From NCBI GenBank assembly GCA_938041035.1, contig CALHYX010000105.1, positions 1 through 38,663 on the forward strand: DNA of 38,663 bases, read 5' to 3'. The translations under genes were made by a program, and so were the position numbers. The notes beneath the pieces are model-generated. The model was not told the origin of the DNA, did no database searches, and saw nothing but the letters and a program-made list of their open reading frames with translations. Shown here one piece after another: positions 8,255 through 16,563 of this stretch. The DNA is from an uncultured Acidimicrobiales bacterium (GTDB lineage: Bacteria; Actinomycetota; Acidimicrobiia; Acidimicrobiales; SHLQ01). How positions within the stretch are numbered: position 1 is the first letter of the stretch; each line of letters begins with the position of its first letter.

Positions 8255-9220
8255 ATGGCTACTACAACGCGCCCAAAACCGGGTCCGGCGATGAGCGACT
8301 TCACCTGCGAAGAACTGATCGACCCGGCGCTGAGCCGGACCGGAGTAGCGAGCCGCCGAAGCCCGCGTGCCCGCCGTGCAGCGCTCCGCATCGTCGCCGT
8401 TGCCCTCATCGCAACCCTGATGCTCTCCCTGTTCGCCTCCGCTGCCTCGGCGACCGGCTCGGTCTGGTCGGCTTCGGGGAACTACGTCGACGGCGGATCC
8501 GACGACAAGGTGTCGGTGATGCTGTGGGGCGACTCGCTGGCGTTTGAGTCCCAGGAGTACTTCCTTGCCCGCTTCGAGGGTTCCGAGAGGGTGCGCGCGA
8601 ACGCCCGCACGTTTGGCGGCACCGCTACCTGTGACTTCCTGGCCGACATGACCGCGGTCGCCCGTTCCACCGAACTCGACATCGCCGTGCTCGAATTCTC
8701 CGGCAACTCCTTTACCCCCTGCATGACCGATGCCGCCGGCGCCCGCTACCAGGATCAGGGGTTGCTGACGAAGTACGAGTACGACACCCGCCGGGCGATC
8801 TCGGTGCTGACCCGGTCGGGCACCCGGGTCTACCTCGCCGACTCGCCGGTCAACCGTGACGAAGTCGTCGGGGGCATCGGTGCCCGGCTTCGTGCGCTGT
8901 ACGCCTCGATCGCCGCCGAATACGACAACGTCGAATACGTCGCCGCCGGCGCCGCGGTGCTCACCGACGGACGGTTCGTCGAAACCCAGCCGTGTCTCTC
9001 CTTCGAAGGTGCCGCCCACGGATGCGTCGATGGCCGAATCTCGGTTCGGGCGCCCGACGGCGCTCACTTCTGCCCGGGCTCGGGGCCGGCGATGGCCGGT
9101 GTTACCTCGGTCTGCCCCCGCTGGTCCTCCGGTGCCTACCGCTACGCCGACGCCATGGCCCAGGCGGTCATCACCGACCTGGCGCCACCGCTTCGGCAGG
9201 CGATCACCACCGGGAAATGA
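8255..9220 (+). CDS. Membrane-anchored SGNH-hydrolase-like protein
   Basis: A 321-residue protein with a basic N-terminal stretch (RRSPRARRAALR, about 34-45) and one hydrophobic segment (about 46-66) acting as signal or anchor, followed by an extracytoplasmic SGNH-type domain. The nucleophile block is LWGDSLAFE (S94), the glycine block is GGTATCDF (about 121-128), the asparagine block is SGNSF (N151), and the C-terminal catalytic pair appears as D268 and H271 in PDGAHFCP. This variant resembles the SGNH domains attached to acyltransferase-3 O-acetylases, so esterase or acetyltransfer activity on surface glycans is plausible. The start has GGGAG (8244-8248) at 6 nt. Four or more cysteines suggest disulfides outside the membrane. 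Confidence 0.78.
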   Translation: MATTTRPKPGPAMSDFTCEELIDPALSRTGVASRRSPRARRAALRIVAVALIATLMLSLFASAASATGSVWSASGNYVDGGSDDKVSVMLWGDSLAFESQEYFLARFEGSERVRANARTFGGTATCDFLADMTAVARSTELDIAVLEFSGNSFTPCMTDAAGARYQDQGLLTKYEYDTRRAISVLTRSGTRVYLADSPVNRDEVVGGIGARLRALYASIAAEYDNVEYVAAGAAVLTDGRFVETQPCLSFEGAAHGCVDGRISVRAPDGAHFCPGSGPAMAGVTSVCPRWSSGAYRYADAMAQAVITDLAPPLRQAITTGK

Positions 9221-9245
9221 GTACCCTGGCCCTGCGGCCGACGCA

Positions 9246-9265
9246 TCGGGCGAGCGGTCGCCCGA
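9246..9265 (+). promoter_or_regulatory. 8-bp stem-loop abutting a ribosome-binding site
   Basis: TCGGGCGA (9246-9253), loop GCGG, TCGCCCGA (9258-9265) form a perfect stem in the 55-nt gap after the SGNH gene. Its last two bases overlap the GAGGGGG ribosome-binding site (9264-9270) of the dioxygenase gene. It could terminate upstream transcription or limit translation of the next gene. There is no T-tract. Confidence 0.5.
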
Positions 9266-9275
9266 GGGGGCTCAG

Positions 9276-10100
9276 GTGGCAACAACCGGTTCGATTGACG
9301 TCCGACCGCTCACGGTGAACATCGGCGCCGAGATCCACAACATCGATCTCGCCGACGTGAGTGCCGACCAGTTGGAACAGCTGCGTAAGGCGTGGCTCGA
9401 CTGGAAGGTGCTGTTCTTTCGTGATCAGCACATCACGACCGAGGAGCACATTGCCTTTGGTCGGCGCTGGGGCGACCTCGAGGTCCATCCTTTCGCGAAC
9501 AGCGATCCCGACCACCCCGAGATCGTTTTGATCCATTCCACGGCGGAGAAGCTGTACGCGGCGCATCGTTGGCACAGCGATGTCACCTGGCGTCAGGAGC
9601 CGTCGATGGGCTCGATCCTGCGCGGGGTGATCATTCCCCCGTTGGGCGGAGACACGCTGTTCGCCGATGCCGCGGCCGCCTATGACCGGTTGGACGACGA
9701 GGTGAAGGCGCAGGTCGACGGTCTGGTCGCCGTGCACGACTTCACCCACACGTTCGGGTCCCGCCTCTCGCCGGAGAAGCTGGCGGAGAAACAGGCTGAG
9801 TATCCGGTGGCGCACCACCCGGTCATTCGAACCCACCCCGAAACCGGGGCCAAGCTGATCTACACCAACCGGGCGTTCGTCAGCCACATCGACGGCATGA
9901 CCCGCGAGGAATCCCTGCCGATCATCGACCAGCTCGAGCGGGCGGTGCTCGACCCGAGCGTGCAGTGCCGTTTCCGGTGGGAGGTCGACTCGTTCGCCAT
10001 GTGGGACAACCGGTGCACCCAGCACTTCGCCACCAACGACTTCTTCCCCAACGAACGCAAGGTGGCCCGGGTCACCCTCATCGGCGACCGTCCCTACTAG
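9276..10100 (+). CDS. TauD/TfdA-family 2-oxoglutarate dioxygenase
   Basis: A 274-residue Fe(II)/2-oxoglutarate dioxygenase. The N-terminus IDVRPLTVNIGAEIHNIDL is the usual TauD opening. Iron ligands are H100 and D102 (HRWHSDVTW) and H250 (TQHFATNDF), and R265 probably binds 2-oxoglutarate. The segment GGDTLFADAAAAYD (about 124-137) is the conserved substrate and cofactor loop. The family hydroxylates taurine, alkyl sulfates, 2,4-D or similar compounds; sulfur release is plausible but unproven here. I chose GTG 9276 because GAGGGGG precedes it by 5 nt and homology starts right there; the open frame upstream is antisense-like extension through the SGNH gene. The stop lies in CTAG. Confidence 0.9.
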   Translation: MATTGSIDVRPLTVNIGAEIHNIDLADVSADQLEQLRKAWLDWKVLFFRDQHITTEEHIAFGRRWGDLEVHPFANSDPDHPEIVLIHSTAEKLYAAHRWHSDVTWRQEPSMGSILRGVIIPPLGGDTLFADAAAAYDRLDDEVKAQVDGLVAVHDFTHTFGSRLSPEKLAEKQAEYPVAHHPVIRTHPETGAKLIYTNRAFVSHIDGMTREESLPIIDQLERAVLDPSVQCRFRWEVDSFAMWDNRCTQHFATNDFFPNERKVARVTLIGDRPY

Positions 10101-10124
10101 CACCAGCCCTACTAGCTACCAGCC
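10094..10124. repeat. Short imperfect tandem repeat over a stop codon
   Basis: Units CTACTAGCACCAGCC (10094-10108) and CTACTAGCTACCAGCC (10109-10124) are adjacent and differ by one inserted T. The first contains the TAG stop of the dioxygenase gene. Probably a small replication-slippage duplication. It adds a second CTAG site to the intergenic region. Confidence 0.6.
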
Positions 10125-10155
10125 CTCGTACTACCGCCCACCGGAGAGCCGCATC

Positions 10156-11304
10156 ATGAACCTTCGCCCGCGTATCGTCGCCCTGCTTGGGGTCCTGGCC
10201 ATCTTGTCGACCGCCTGCACGCATGTGCACGTGTGGGTGCTGGCCGACGACAGCCTCGATGGCCGCCAAAACGGCACGGCGGGTTCGCAGCTGGCCCAGA
10301 ACTACATCGTTTCCTACATCAGCGCGCACGCCGAAGCGCTCGACGGGACGACCACGCCGTCGAGTTATCTGGCGCCGATCACCGCGGGCACCAACGTCGT
10401 TGCGCAGATTCCGGGTACGGACCTCGCCGATGAGATCGTGCTGGTAGGCGCCCACTACGACCACATCGGCGATTGCGATGGCATCAGCGCTGCCGACTCG
10501 ATCTGCAACGGGGCGACCGACAACGCCGCCGGTGTCGGAATCCTGCTCGAGATCGCTCGCGCCCTGAACGAGTCGCCCACCCCGCCGCGGCGCACCGTGA
10601 TGTTCGCGTTTTGGGATCGCGAGGAGGACGGGCTCATCGGGTCGGCCCAATGGGTGGCGAACAACCCGGCCATCGTCGCCGACATCGTGACGTACGTGAA
10701 CTACGACATCCAGGGCGCCAACCTCCTGCCGTCGCTGCGCGACTTCACCATCGGTGTCGGCGCCGAAACCGGTGGCGACTACCTGCGCGGCATGGTCGAG
10801 CTCGCCGGAGCGGCCGGCCCGCTCGACCTCGCGCAGCTCAGCGCGGTGTTCGGCCAGGGACGGTCGGACTACCAGAACTTCCTGAACGCCGGCGTACCCA
10901 CCGTGTTCTTCACCGACTCGACGGGCCCCTGCTATCACACGGTCGGCGATGATGTCGCCGCTCTCGATGCCGACAAGCTCGGCCATCAACGCGATATCGG
11001 GCTCGGTCTGGTCGCCGGCCTGGCGAACCAGAACCAGTCGGCTTCGTTGGTCGCCGACGCGCCGCTGGCGACCTATGCCGATGCTCAGGCTCTGCGCGGG
11101 GCGATCGATTCGGCCCCGGTCGACCTGGGCCGCTTCACCCCGGCGCAACAGTCAACCTTGTTGACCATCCAGGCGAACATCGGCGCCATCGTGGACGCGG
11201 GCCCGGGAGCGTTCGATCAGGCGGCGATCAGCACGCTGCTCGGGGCCGGCCTTCAGCTGACCCAGATCCTGTCGTCGGGCCCCTGTGAGAGCTTCCAGGA
11301 GTAG
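10156..11304 (+). CDS. M28-family zinc peptidase lipoprotein
   Basis: A 382-residue secreted aminopeptidase-like protein. Residues 1-20 form a lipoprotein signal with lipobox LSTAC (C21). The two-zinc site of M28 peptidases is visible: H100 and D102 in GAHYDHIG, D122 in ATDNAAGVG, the catalytic pair E156/E157 in DREEDG, D184 in NYDIQG and H261 in PCYHTVGDD. It should act at the outer face of the membrane, releasing N-terminal residues from peptides. A helical tail (about 300-382) follows the peptidase domain and has no recognisable function. It lies 55 nt after the dioxygenase gene. Confidence 0.9.
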   Translation: MNLRPRIVALLGVLAILSTACTHVHVWVLADDSLDGRQNGTAGSQLAQNYIVSYISAHAEALDGTTTPSSYLAPITAGTNVVAQIPGTDLADEIVLVGAHYDHIGDCDGISAADSICNGATDNAAGVGILLEIARALNESPTPPRRTVMFAFWDREEDGLIGSAQWVANNPAIVADIVTYVNYDIQGANLLPSLRDFTIGVGAETGGDYLRGMVELAGAAGPLDLAQLSAVFGQGRSDYQNFLNAGVPTVFFTDSTGPCYHTVGDDVAALDADKLGHQRDIGLGLVAGLANQNQSASLVADAPLATYADAQALRGAIDSAPVDLGRFTPAQQSTLLTIQANIGAIVDAGPGAFDQAAISTLLGAGLQLTQILSSGPCESFQE

Positions 11305-11365
11305 CTACCCTGTTACACGTCCTTGGGTTGCGTTAGACCATTGCGTCCCAAACATGCAACCGCGC

Positions 11366-11371
11366 TACGTT
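11366..11371 (+). promoter_or_regulatory. Candidate -10 box of the sulfatase gene
   Basis: TACGTT ends 9 nt before the ATG at 11381, giving a leaderless or very short leader. TTGCGT at 11341-11346 could serve as -35, but the 19-nt spacer is long. The same TACGTT hexamer sits before the SulP gene. Confidence 0.3.
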
Positions 11372-11380
11372 GTACTCCCG

Positions 11381-12727
11381 ATGCATCGGCGCCAATTTCT
11401 CTCGACGGCTCTCGCGGCCACGGCACTAGCGGCCTGTGGACAGTCGACTCCCGTAGCAACCGGCATTTCGACAGGGTCGTCGGCCCGCAACCTCGTGTTC
11501 ATCGTTATCGATGACCTCAATGACTACGTCGGTTATCTGGGTGGCTATGGAGGAACTGTTCACACCCCATCGATTGACGCACTCGCGACCGAATCGGCCA
11601 GGTTCAATCGGGCGTATGTCACGGTGCCGGTGTGCTCGGGTTCCCGAGCATCGTTGCTCTGGGGTCTCAGTCCACAGCAACATGGCATAACCACGATCGA
11701 GCTGGTGGGCGAACAGCCGGGGTTGGACCTCTACAACAGCGCCTTCGCCAGCATCCCCGAACACCTGGGCGATCAGGGGATCACGACCATGGGAGCCGGA
11801 AAGGTCTTCCATGAGCCGTTCCCGCCGGCGTGGACCAGTCATGGACCGACCGACTGGTTGCCGTTCAGCTTTGGTGAGCACGGAACGTTCTTCGACTACG
11901 GGCCGTGGGATCCCAGCAACGGGGTTCACCCCGACCAAGCGGTCGCCGACTGGGCGGTCTCGGAACTCCAAAAGGAACATGATGGTCAGTTCCTTCTGGC
12001 CGTCGGCTTTAACCTGCCTCATCAGAGTTGGAAGTGCCCACAGTCCTACTTCGATCTGTACCCGCTCGAGGAGGTTGTGTTGCCCGCTACCGTGCCGGAT
12101 GACCACGACGACCTCAGCGAGCTGGGTCGCGAGCGGGTGCAGACCCTGCTCGAACTACCCGACGGCTGGACCTCCCAGCACGACGTGATCGTCAACGCCG
12201 GCTTGTGGCGCGACCATCTGCAGGCGTACCTCGCTTGTGTTTCTCATTCCGACCACCTCGTTGGCGAGGTGCTCGACGCTCTGGCGAACAGTCGCTATAG
12301 CGACCACACCGATGTCGTACTGGTGAGCGACAACGGTTACCACCTTGGCGAGCACCTCGCATGGCGAAAGGCCAAGCTCTTTGAGGAAGCCTGTCGAGTC
12401 CCGCTGTTGATTCGTGCGCCGGGTCGGGACTTGCCCGCAGGCGATGTAGACGACGCGGTCAGCCTGCTGGATGTTGCACCCACGATCTGTGACTTGCTCG
12501 GGGTCTCACCGCCCGAGAGTTTCGCCGGCACGAGTCTCCTCGGTGGTGAGCCTCCAAGCCCGGCTGTCAGCCAGTGGGACACATCGTTCTCTGAAGTGAG
12601 CGCTGACGCTCGGTACCGAACCACCACCCACTATGTCGCGGACCAAGACGGAACGCTGGTCGTCGATTCGGTCGAGCGGTATGACCGGCTCATAGATCCG
12701 AATGAGTTTGACAACCTCGAAGCCTGA
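11381..12727 (+). CDS. Sulfatase-like lipoprotein with atypical active site
   Basis: A 448-residue protein of the iduronate-2-sulfatase-like alkaline phosphatase superfamily. The N-terminus has twin arginines (MHRRQF) and a lipobox ending LAAC (C19), suggesting lipid anchoring outside the cell, perhaps via Tat. Metal ligands appear as D44/D45 (VIDDLND) and SDNGYHLGEH near the C-terminus; NLPHQSWKCP gives the conserved His/Lys pair. The formylglycine site reads C85-S-G-S-R89 where sulfatases have C-x-P-x-R, so proline is replaced by glycine. Activity is therefore uncertain; it may be a divergent sulfatase, phosphonate hydrolase or inactive relative. I chose ATG 11381 for the signal peptide. 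Base composition is visibly less G+C-rich than the neighbours. Confidence 0.85.
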   Translation: MHRRQFLSTALAATALAACGQSTPVATGISTGSSARNLVFIVIDDLNDYVGYLGGYGGTVHTPSIDALATESARFNRAYVTVPVCSGSRASLLWGLSPQQHGITTIELVGEQPGLDLYNSAFASIPEHLGDQGITTMGAGKVFHEPFPPAWTSHGPTDWLPFSFGEHGTFFDYGPWDPSNGVHPDQAVADWAVSELQKEHDGQFLLAVGFNLPHQSWKCPQSYFDLYPLEEVVLPATVPDDHDDLSELGRERVQTLLELPDGWTSQHDVIVNAGLWRDHLQAYLACVSHSDHLVGEVLDALANSRYSDHTDVVLVSDNGYHLGEHLAWRKAKLFEEACRVPLLIRAPGRDLPAGDVDDAVSLLDVAPTICDLLGVSPPESFAGTSLLGGEPPSPAVSQWDTSFSEVSADARYRTTTHYVADQDGTLVVDSVERYDRLIDPNEFDNLEA

Positions 12728-12739
12728 GATCCCGGCTGG

Positions 12740-14332
12740 TTAGTTCCGACAGACCGTCATCTGCCCGGCCAGTGCGGTCGCCGTGAACGAGACCTCTTTC
12801 GTCACGGCGGTGAGTCGTAAGGCGGCGGGGTTCTCGGTCGGGCGAAAAGTCACCGGCGATGAGGGATCTTCACCATCGAGCACGACGCTGAAGGCTCCCG
12901 ATGTGGTGATGTACTCGCCCACCGACAGAGTTATCACGCTGCTTTCGGTGCGCGGCCCTTCACACGGCTCGTCCGATGTGCCCTTTCGCAAAAGCAGGTG
13001 GACGTCAGCGGTGTGCTGCACGTTGGTGGCATGGTTCTCCGGCTTCGGTATTTTCGACCGATTGTCGGCCAACCACTTTGTTGTCGGGCCGCTAAAGAGG
13101 GTGGGGATCGGCCGCAGGTCTGCCTGCGCGTCGTCGATGTGGACGGAGTGGGCAAAGGCGGCGAAGGTAGCGCTTTGGTTCCCAAACGAATCCCACCCGT
13201 TGAGCTCGGCGACGTTCGGCGGCAGTCCGACCGCCAATGAGGCCACCGCAACCGTGGCAAGTCCCAAATTCCTGTATCGAGTGATACCGGACCCGCGGCT
13301 GATCAGACGCTCGAGTCCCAGACCGACAAACGGGAGAAGGAGGGCAACGCTGATATGTAGATAGCGACCCGGCACGTCGAGGCCGAAGATCTTGAAAAAC
13401 GTCGCCCGAGTGTGCGCCGTTGAGACGGCAAATCCCACCCAGCACGATGCCAAGGCCAACGCCCAGGCGAGGCCCGGTGAACGCAGACGCTGCGGCGAAC
13501 GGCTCAAAGCGCTGGCGTAGAATCCAAAGCCGGCGATGCCGGCTAGGACCCAGCCGGCCGGGGCGAACCGTCCGAGGGCGGCGAAACTGTCGAAGAAGAG
13601 GTCTCCGACATACTCGACTGAGTCGCCGACCTCTGAGGTGAGCTCCGGTGAGTCGGAGCGACCGTAGGCCAGATACCAAATGGCGAAACCCAAAGAGGGC
13701 GTGAGAGCGTGAAAGAGCGCCGGTCGGACCCCTCGTCGCCCCAAACAGAGCACGAAAACGCCGGGAAGGAATAGTACGTACGTCGCGGAAGTGGTGAGTC
13801 CCACCAGCCCGACCGCCACTCCGACACCGTCGATCCGCCGAAGGTCATGTGCGTCTCGATCAGCGATGAGTAGATGAGCGAGCCCGCAGAACAGTGAACC
13901 GGTCAGCGTCATTTGGAACGCTGACAAGATGTTCGTGGCCCCTGCTCCCAGCACCAGAAAACAGAGGGCTATGGGTACAGCGATAGTTCGGCGAACGCCG
14001 ACCCGTTCCATGACGGCCCGAAGGCAGGCCACCACACCGATGTGCAATAGGACGACGGGTACCTGATACGGCAGATAGTGGTGGAGGCCGACCACGCGGA
14101 ACATGGCGCGGAACCACAGCAGCGGCGTTGTCGTCCAATGACCGTTGTGTGACACGAGTGTTGCGTCGATCGACGCGGCGTTCCGCTCTGCGAGGAAGCT
14201 CCAGTCGTCCCCGAGAAACCACAGGTTGCGGCCGCAGTACAACAGCATCGGAAAGGCAGCGATCAAGGCCAGCCAGAACGCCGCTCCGATGACCCGATCC
14301 CCTTCGTGAGCGGCAGATCCAGCCGTAGTCAT
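12740..14332 (-). CDS. Polytopic GT-C-like membrane protein
   Basis: A protein of about 530 residues with some ten hydrophobic helices over the first two thirds and a soluble C-terminal part (about 395-530). The first extracytoplasmic loop carries GDDWSF, and acidic residues in that loop are typical of GT-C glycosyltransferases that use polyprenyl-linked sugars. No other family motif is clear, so the assignment is tentative. ATG 14332 has AAAGGGGG 5 nt upstream; a GTG two codons earlier (14338) is less well placed. It is convergent with the sulfatase, shares its lower G+C content, and may have been acquired with it. The 234-bp gap to the next gene (14333-14566) shows no other gene. Confidence 0.65.
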   Translation of the reverse strand: MTTAGSAAHEGDRVIGAAFWLALIAAFPMLLYCGRNLWFLGDDWSFLAERNAASIDATLVSHNGHWTTTPLLWFRAMFRVVGLHHYLPYQVPVVLLHIGVVACLRAVMERVGVRRTIAVPIALCFLVLGAGATNILSAFQMTLTGSLFCGLAHLLIADRDAHDLRRIDGVGVAVGLVGLTTSATYVLFLPGVFVLCLGRRGVRPALFHALTPSLGFAIWYLAYGRSDSPELTSEVGDSVEYVGDLFFDSFAALGRFAPAGWVLAGIAGFGFYASALSRSPQRLRSPGLAWALALASCWVGFAVSTAHTRATFFKIFGLDVPGRYLHISVALLLPFVGLGLERLISRGSGITRYRNLGLATVAVASLAVGLPPNVAELNGWDSFGNQSATFAAFAHSVHIDDAQADLRPIPTLFSGPTTKWLADNRSKIPKPENHATNVQHTADVHLLLRKGTSDEPCEGPRTESSVITLSVGEYITTSGAFSVVLDGEDPSSPVTFRPTENPAALRLTAVTKEVSFTATALAGQMTVCRN

Positions 14333-14566
14333 ACGCACCCCCTTTGGCCATAGCGATAAACGGTCGCAACCGCGTCGGGCATAGCGTAGCCCTTGGGTGT
14401 GCGCGGCAACTCGGTCGGTGTCGCGCCCGGGTCCTTCGCGTGGTCGATGCCCAGACTTTCGCCTTGCAGGGTGACGTCGGCCTACAGTTTGGTCACTGCG
14501 ACGACGGCAACCGGGGTTTGGTGGCGTCGTCGAGGTGGAATTAGGCGGAAGGCGGAGGTTGAACCC

Positions 14567-15577
14567 TTGTTGTTGCTCGTGTGGCGGGATCTGCTTTTTC
14601 GACGGTGGCGGGCGCTCGCCGTCACCGTCCTCATGGCCATTGTCATAACACTGTTGTTCCTGCTCACCGGCCTGGTGGGCCAGTTCAACGCCGAGCCGGC
14701 CCTGGCGGTTGAACAGGTATCCGGCGATCGAACCTGGCTGGTTCCGGAGGGAACGGCCGGTCCGTTCACCAGTGCCCAGGCCGTGCCGGCGGCCCTGTTC
14801 GCCAATGTCGGCGACCCGGTGCTGCTCGGGCGGGCAAACGCCGAAGGAACCCAGGTCTTTATCGCCGGCCGTACTTCCGATGGCTGGGACAACCCGACCC
14901 TGGCCGAGGGCCGCTACGCCACCGGGCCCGGTGAGGTGGCGATCGACAGCACGATCGATGCCGAGCTGGGCGACGACATCGATCTCAACGGTCGGCCCGC
15001 CACCGTGGTCGGGATCGTCGACGAGGCCACCGTGCTGGCCGGGGTGCCGATCGTGTTCACGACGCTGACCGAGGCTCAGGACCGGATCGCTGCCGGCGAA
15101 GCGGTCGCCATCGGCGCGCTGAGCGAGAACCCGCCCGAGCCGCTGCCCGCCGGGATGGTCGCCCTGTCGTCCGACGATGTCATCGCCGACACGTTGTCGC
15201 CGCTCGAGTCCGCGGTGTCTTCGATAACGCTCACCCAGACACTGCTGTGGCTGATCACCTCCATCATCATCGGTGCGGTCGTGTACATCACTGCGCTCGA
15301 ACGCACCCGCGACTTCGCCGTGCTGAAGGCGGTGGGTGGTCGTACCCGCGACCTCGGCCTGAGCCTGTTGGTCCAGGGGGTGTTGATGACCCTGCTGGCG
15401 GTGGCGCTGGCCGGGATCATCCAGAGTTTCGTGGCGCCGTTCTTCCCGCTCACCATCCGCATTCCCGCTTCGGCGTGGTGGCGGATTCCCCTCATCGGCA
15501 CCGTGGTCGCCACGGTCGCGGCGGTCGGGGGGATGTGGAAGGTTGCGAACACCTCACCCGCAGAGGCCTTCTCATGA
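14567..15577 (+). CDS. FtsX-family ABC transporter permease (DevC/MacB-like)
   Basis: A permease of about 336 residues with the four-helix FtsX layout: one N-terminal helix (after WRDLLFRRWRALAV), a long extracytoplasmic domain (about 45-220), then three helices containing ITALERTRDFAVLKAVGG and ending in SPAEAFS. The start is uncertain. No ATG or GTG is well placed, but TTG 14567 lies 8 nt after GGAGG (14554-14558); an ATG far upstream (14449) would add an unlikely tail. Its TGA stop overlaps the ATG of the ATPase gene (ATGA), so they form one transporter operon. Confidence 0.88.
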   Translation: MLLLVWRDLLFRRWRALAVTVLMAIVITLLFLLTGLVGQFNAEPALAVEQVSGDRTWLVPEGTAGPFTSAQAVPAALFANVGDPVLLGRANAEGTQVFIAGRTSDGWDNPTLAEGRYATGPGEVAIDSTIDAELGDDIDLNGRPATVVGIVDEATVLAGVPIVFTTLTEAQDRIAAGEAVAIGALSENPPEPLPAGMVALSSDDVIADTLSPLESAVSSITLTQTLLWLITSIIIGAVVYITALERTRDFAVLKAVGGRTRDLGLSLLVQGVLMTLLAVALAGIIQSFVAPFFPLTIRIPASAWWRIPLIGTVVATVAAVGGMWKVANTSPAEAFS

Positions 15578-16563
15578 GCACACCGCTCGTGGCGATCGAT
15601 GATCTCGTGGTCGAATACGCATCGGAGGGGTACGCCATCCGGCCCCTCGACGGATTTTCCCTGCGCATCGAACGGGGCGAACTCGTCGCCATTCTCGGGC
15701 CCTCGGGATCGGGGAAAACGACCCTCTTGTCCGTGCTGAGCGGCATCGTCGGCGCCTCCTCCGGCACGGTGAACGTCGCCGGTGTCGACGTGCTCCGGCT
15801 TTCCGGCCGCAGCCTGGAGGAGTACCGGCGCTCGACCATAGGCATCGTGTTTCAGGGCTTCAACCTCGTCCCGTCGCTCACCGCGGCCCAGAACGTGGCC
15901 GCGCCGCTGCTGATGGCAAAGGTCGACCGAAAGCAGGCACTGGCCAAGGCCGAGAAGCTCCTCGACGAGGTCGGTCTGGCCGATCGCCTGCACCACCTGC
16001 CGAGGGAGATGAGCGGCGGGCAACAACAACGCGTGGCTGTCGCGCGCGGCCTGGTGGGCGACCCCGATCTGCTGCTCGCCGACGAACCGACCGCCAACCT
16101 CGACGTGATCAGCGCCGAAGGCGTGGTCGCCCTGCTGCGGCGATTGCGCGATGCCGGGCGGTCGATCCTGTTGTCGACCCACGACACGCGGTTGTTGCCA
16201 GCGGTCGATCGCTCGGTGGAGATGCACGCCATGAGCGCCACGTTGGCTGCGCCCGCCGACCCGGTGGAGCTGACCGCCGGAGAGGTGCTGTTTCGCCAGG
16301 GTGATGTGAGCGACTACGTGTACCTCATCGAGTCGGGTGAGGTCGAAGTGGTGCGCGAGTTGACCGATGGTGGGGTCGAACCCCTGGCTCGGATCGCCGC
16401 GGGCGGCTACGTCGGCGAATACGGGCCGCTGCTCAGCTTCCCGCGCTCGGCCACCGTCCGGGCCACTCAGCCAACGATGCTGCGCCCGCTGACGTTGGCC
16501 GAGTTCAAGGAGCGGTCGACGATGGCCATGGCCAAGGTCGGTGACGACCCACCGGCGACGTGA
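15574..16563 (+). CDS. ABC transporter ATPase fused to a cNMP-binding-like domain
   Basis: A 329-residue protein. Residues 1-220 are a LolD/MacB-type ATPase: Walker A GPSGSGKTT, Q-loop IVFQGFNLVPSLTA, signature MSGGQQQRVAVARGL, Walker B LLLADEPTANLD, H-loop LSTHD. Residues about 232-320 form a cyclic-nucleotide-binding-like domain. It begins LTAGEVLFRQGD and contains LIESGEVEVV and a phosphate-binding-cassette-like stretch VGEYGPLLSFPRSATVRA with the conserved Gly-Glu and Arg. Such a C-terminal domain suggests that export is gated by a nucleotide or other ligand. ATGA overlap with the permease and GTGA overlap with the acyltransferase show a three-gene operon. Confidence 0.9.
   Translation: MSTPLVAIDDLVVEYASEGYAIRPLDGFSLRIERGELVAILGPSGSGKTTLLSVLSGIVGASSGTVNVAGVDVLRLSGRSLEEYRRSTIGIVFQGFNLVPSLTAAQNVAAPLLMAKVDRKQALAKAEKLLDEVGLADRLHHLPREMSGGQQQRVAVARGLVGDPDLLLADEPTANLDVISAEGVVALLRRLRDAGRSILLSTHDTRLLPAVDRSVEMHAMSATLAAPADPVELTAGEVLFRQGDVSDYVYLIESGEVEVVRELTDGGVEPLARIAAGGYVGEYGPLLSFPRSATVRATQPTMLRPLTLAEFKERSTMAMAKVGDDPPAT

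Noticed and set aside
14393..14566. N-terminal extension of the FtsX-type permease from an upstream start
   Set aside because: The extra residues are Arg/Trp/Thr-rich with no family similarity; GGAGG followed by TTG at 14567 gives a better start.
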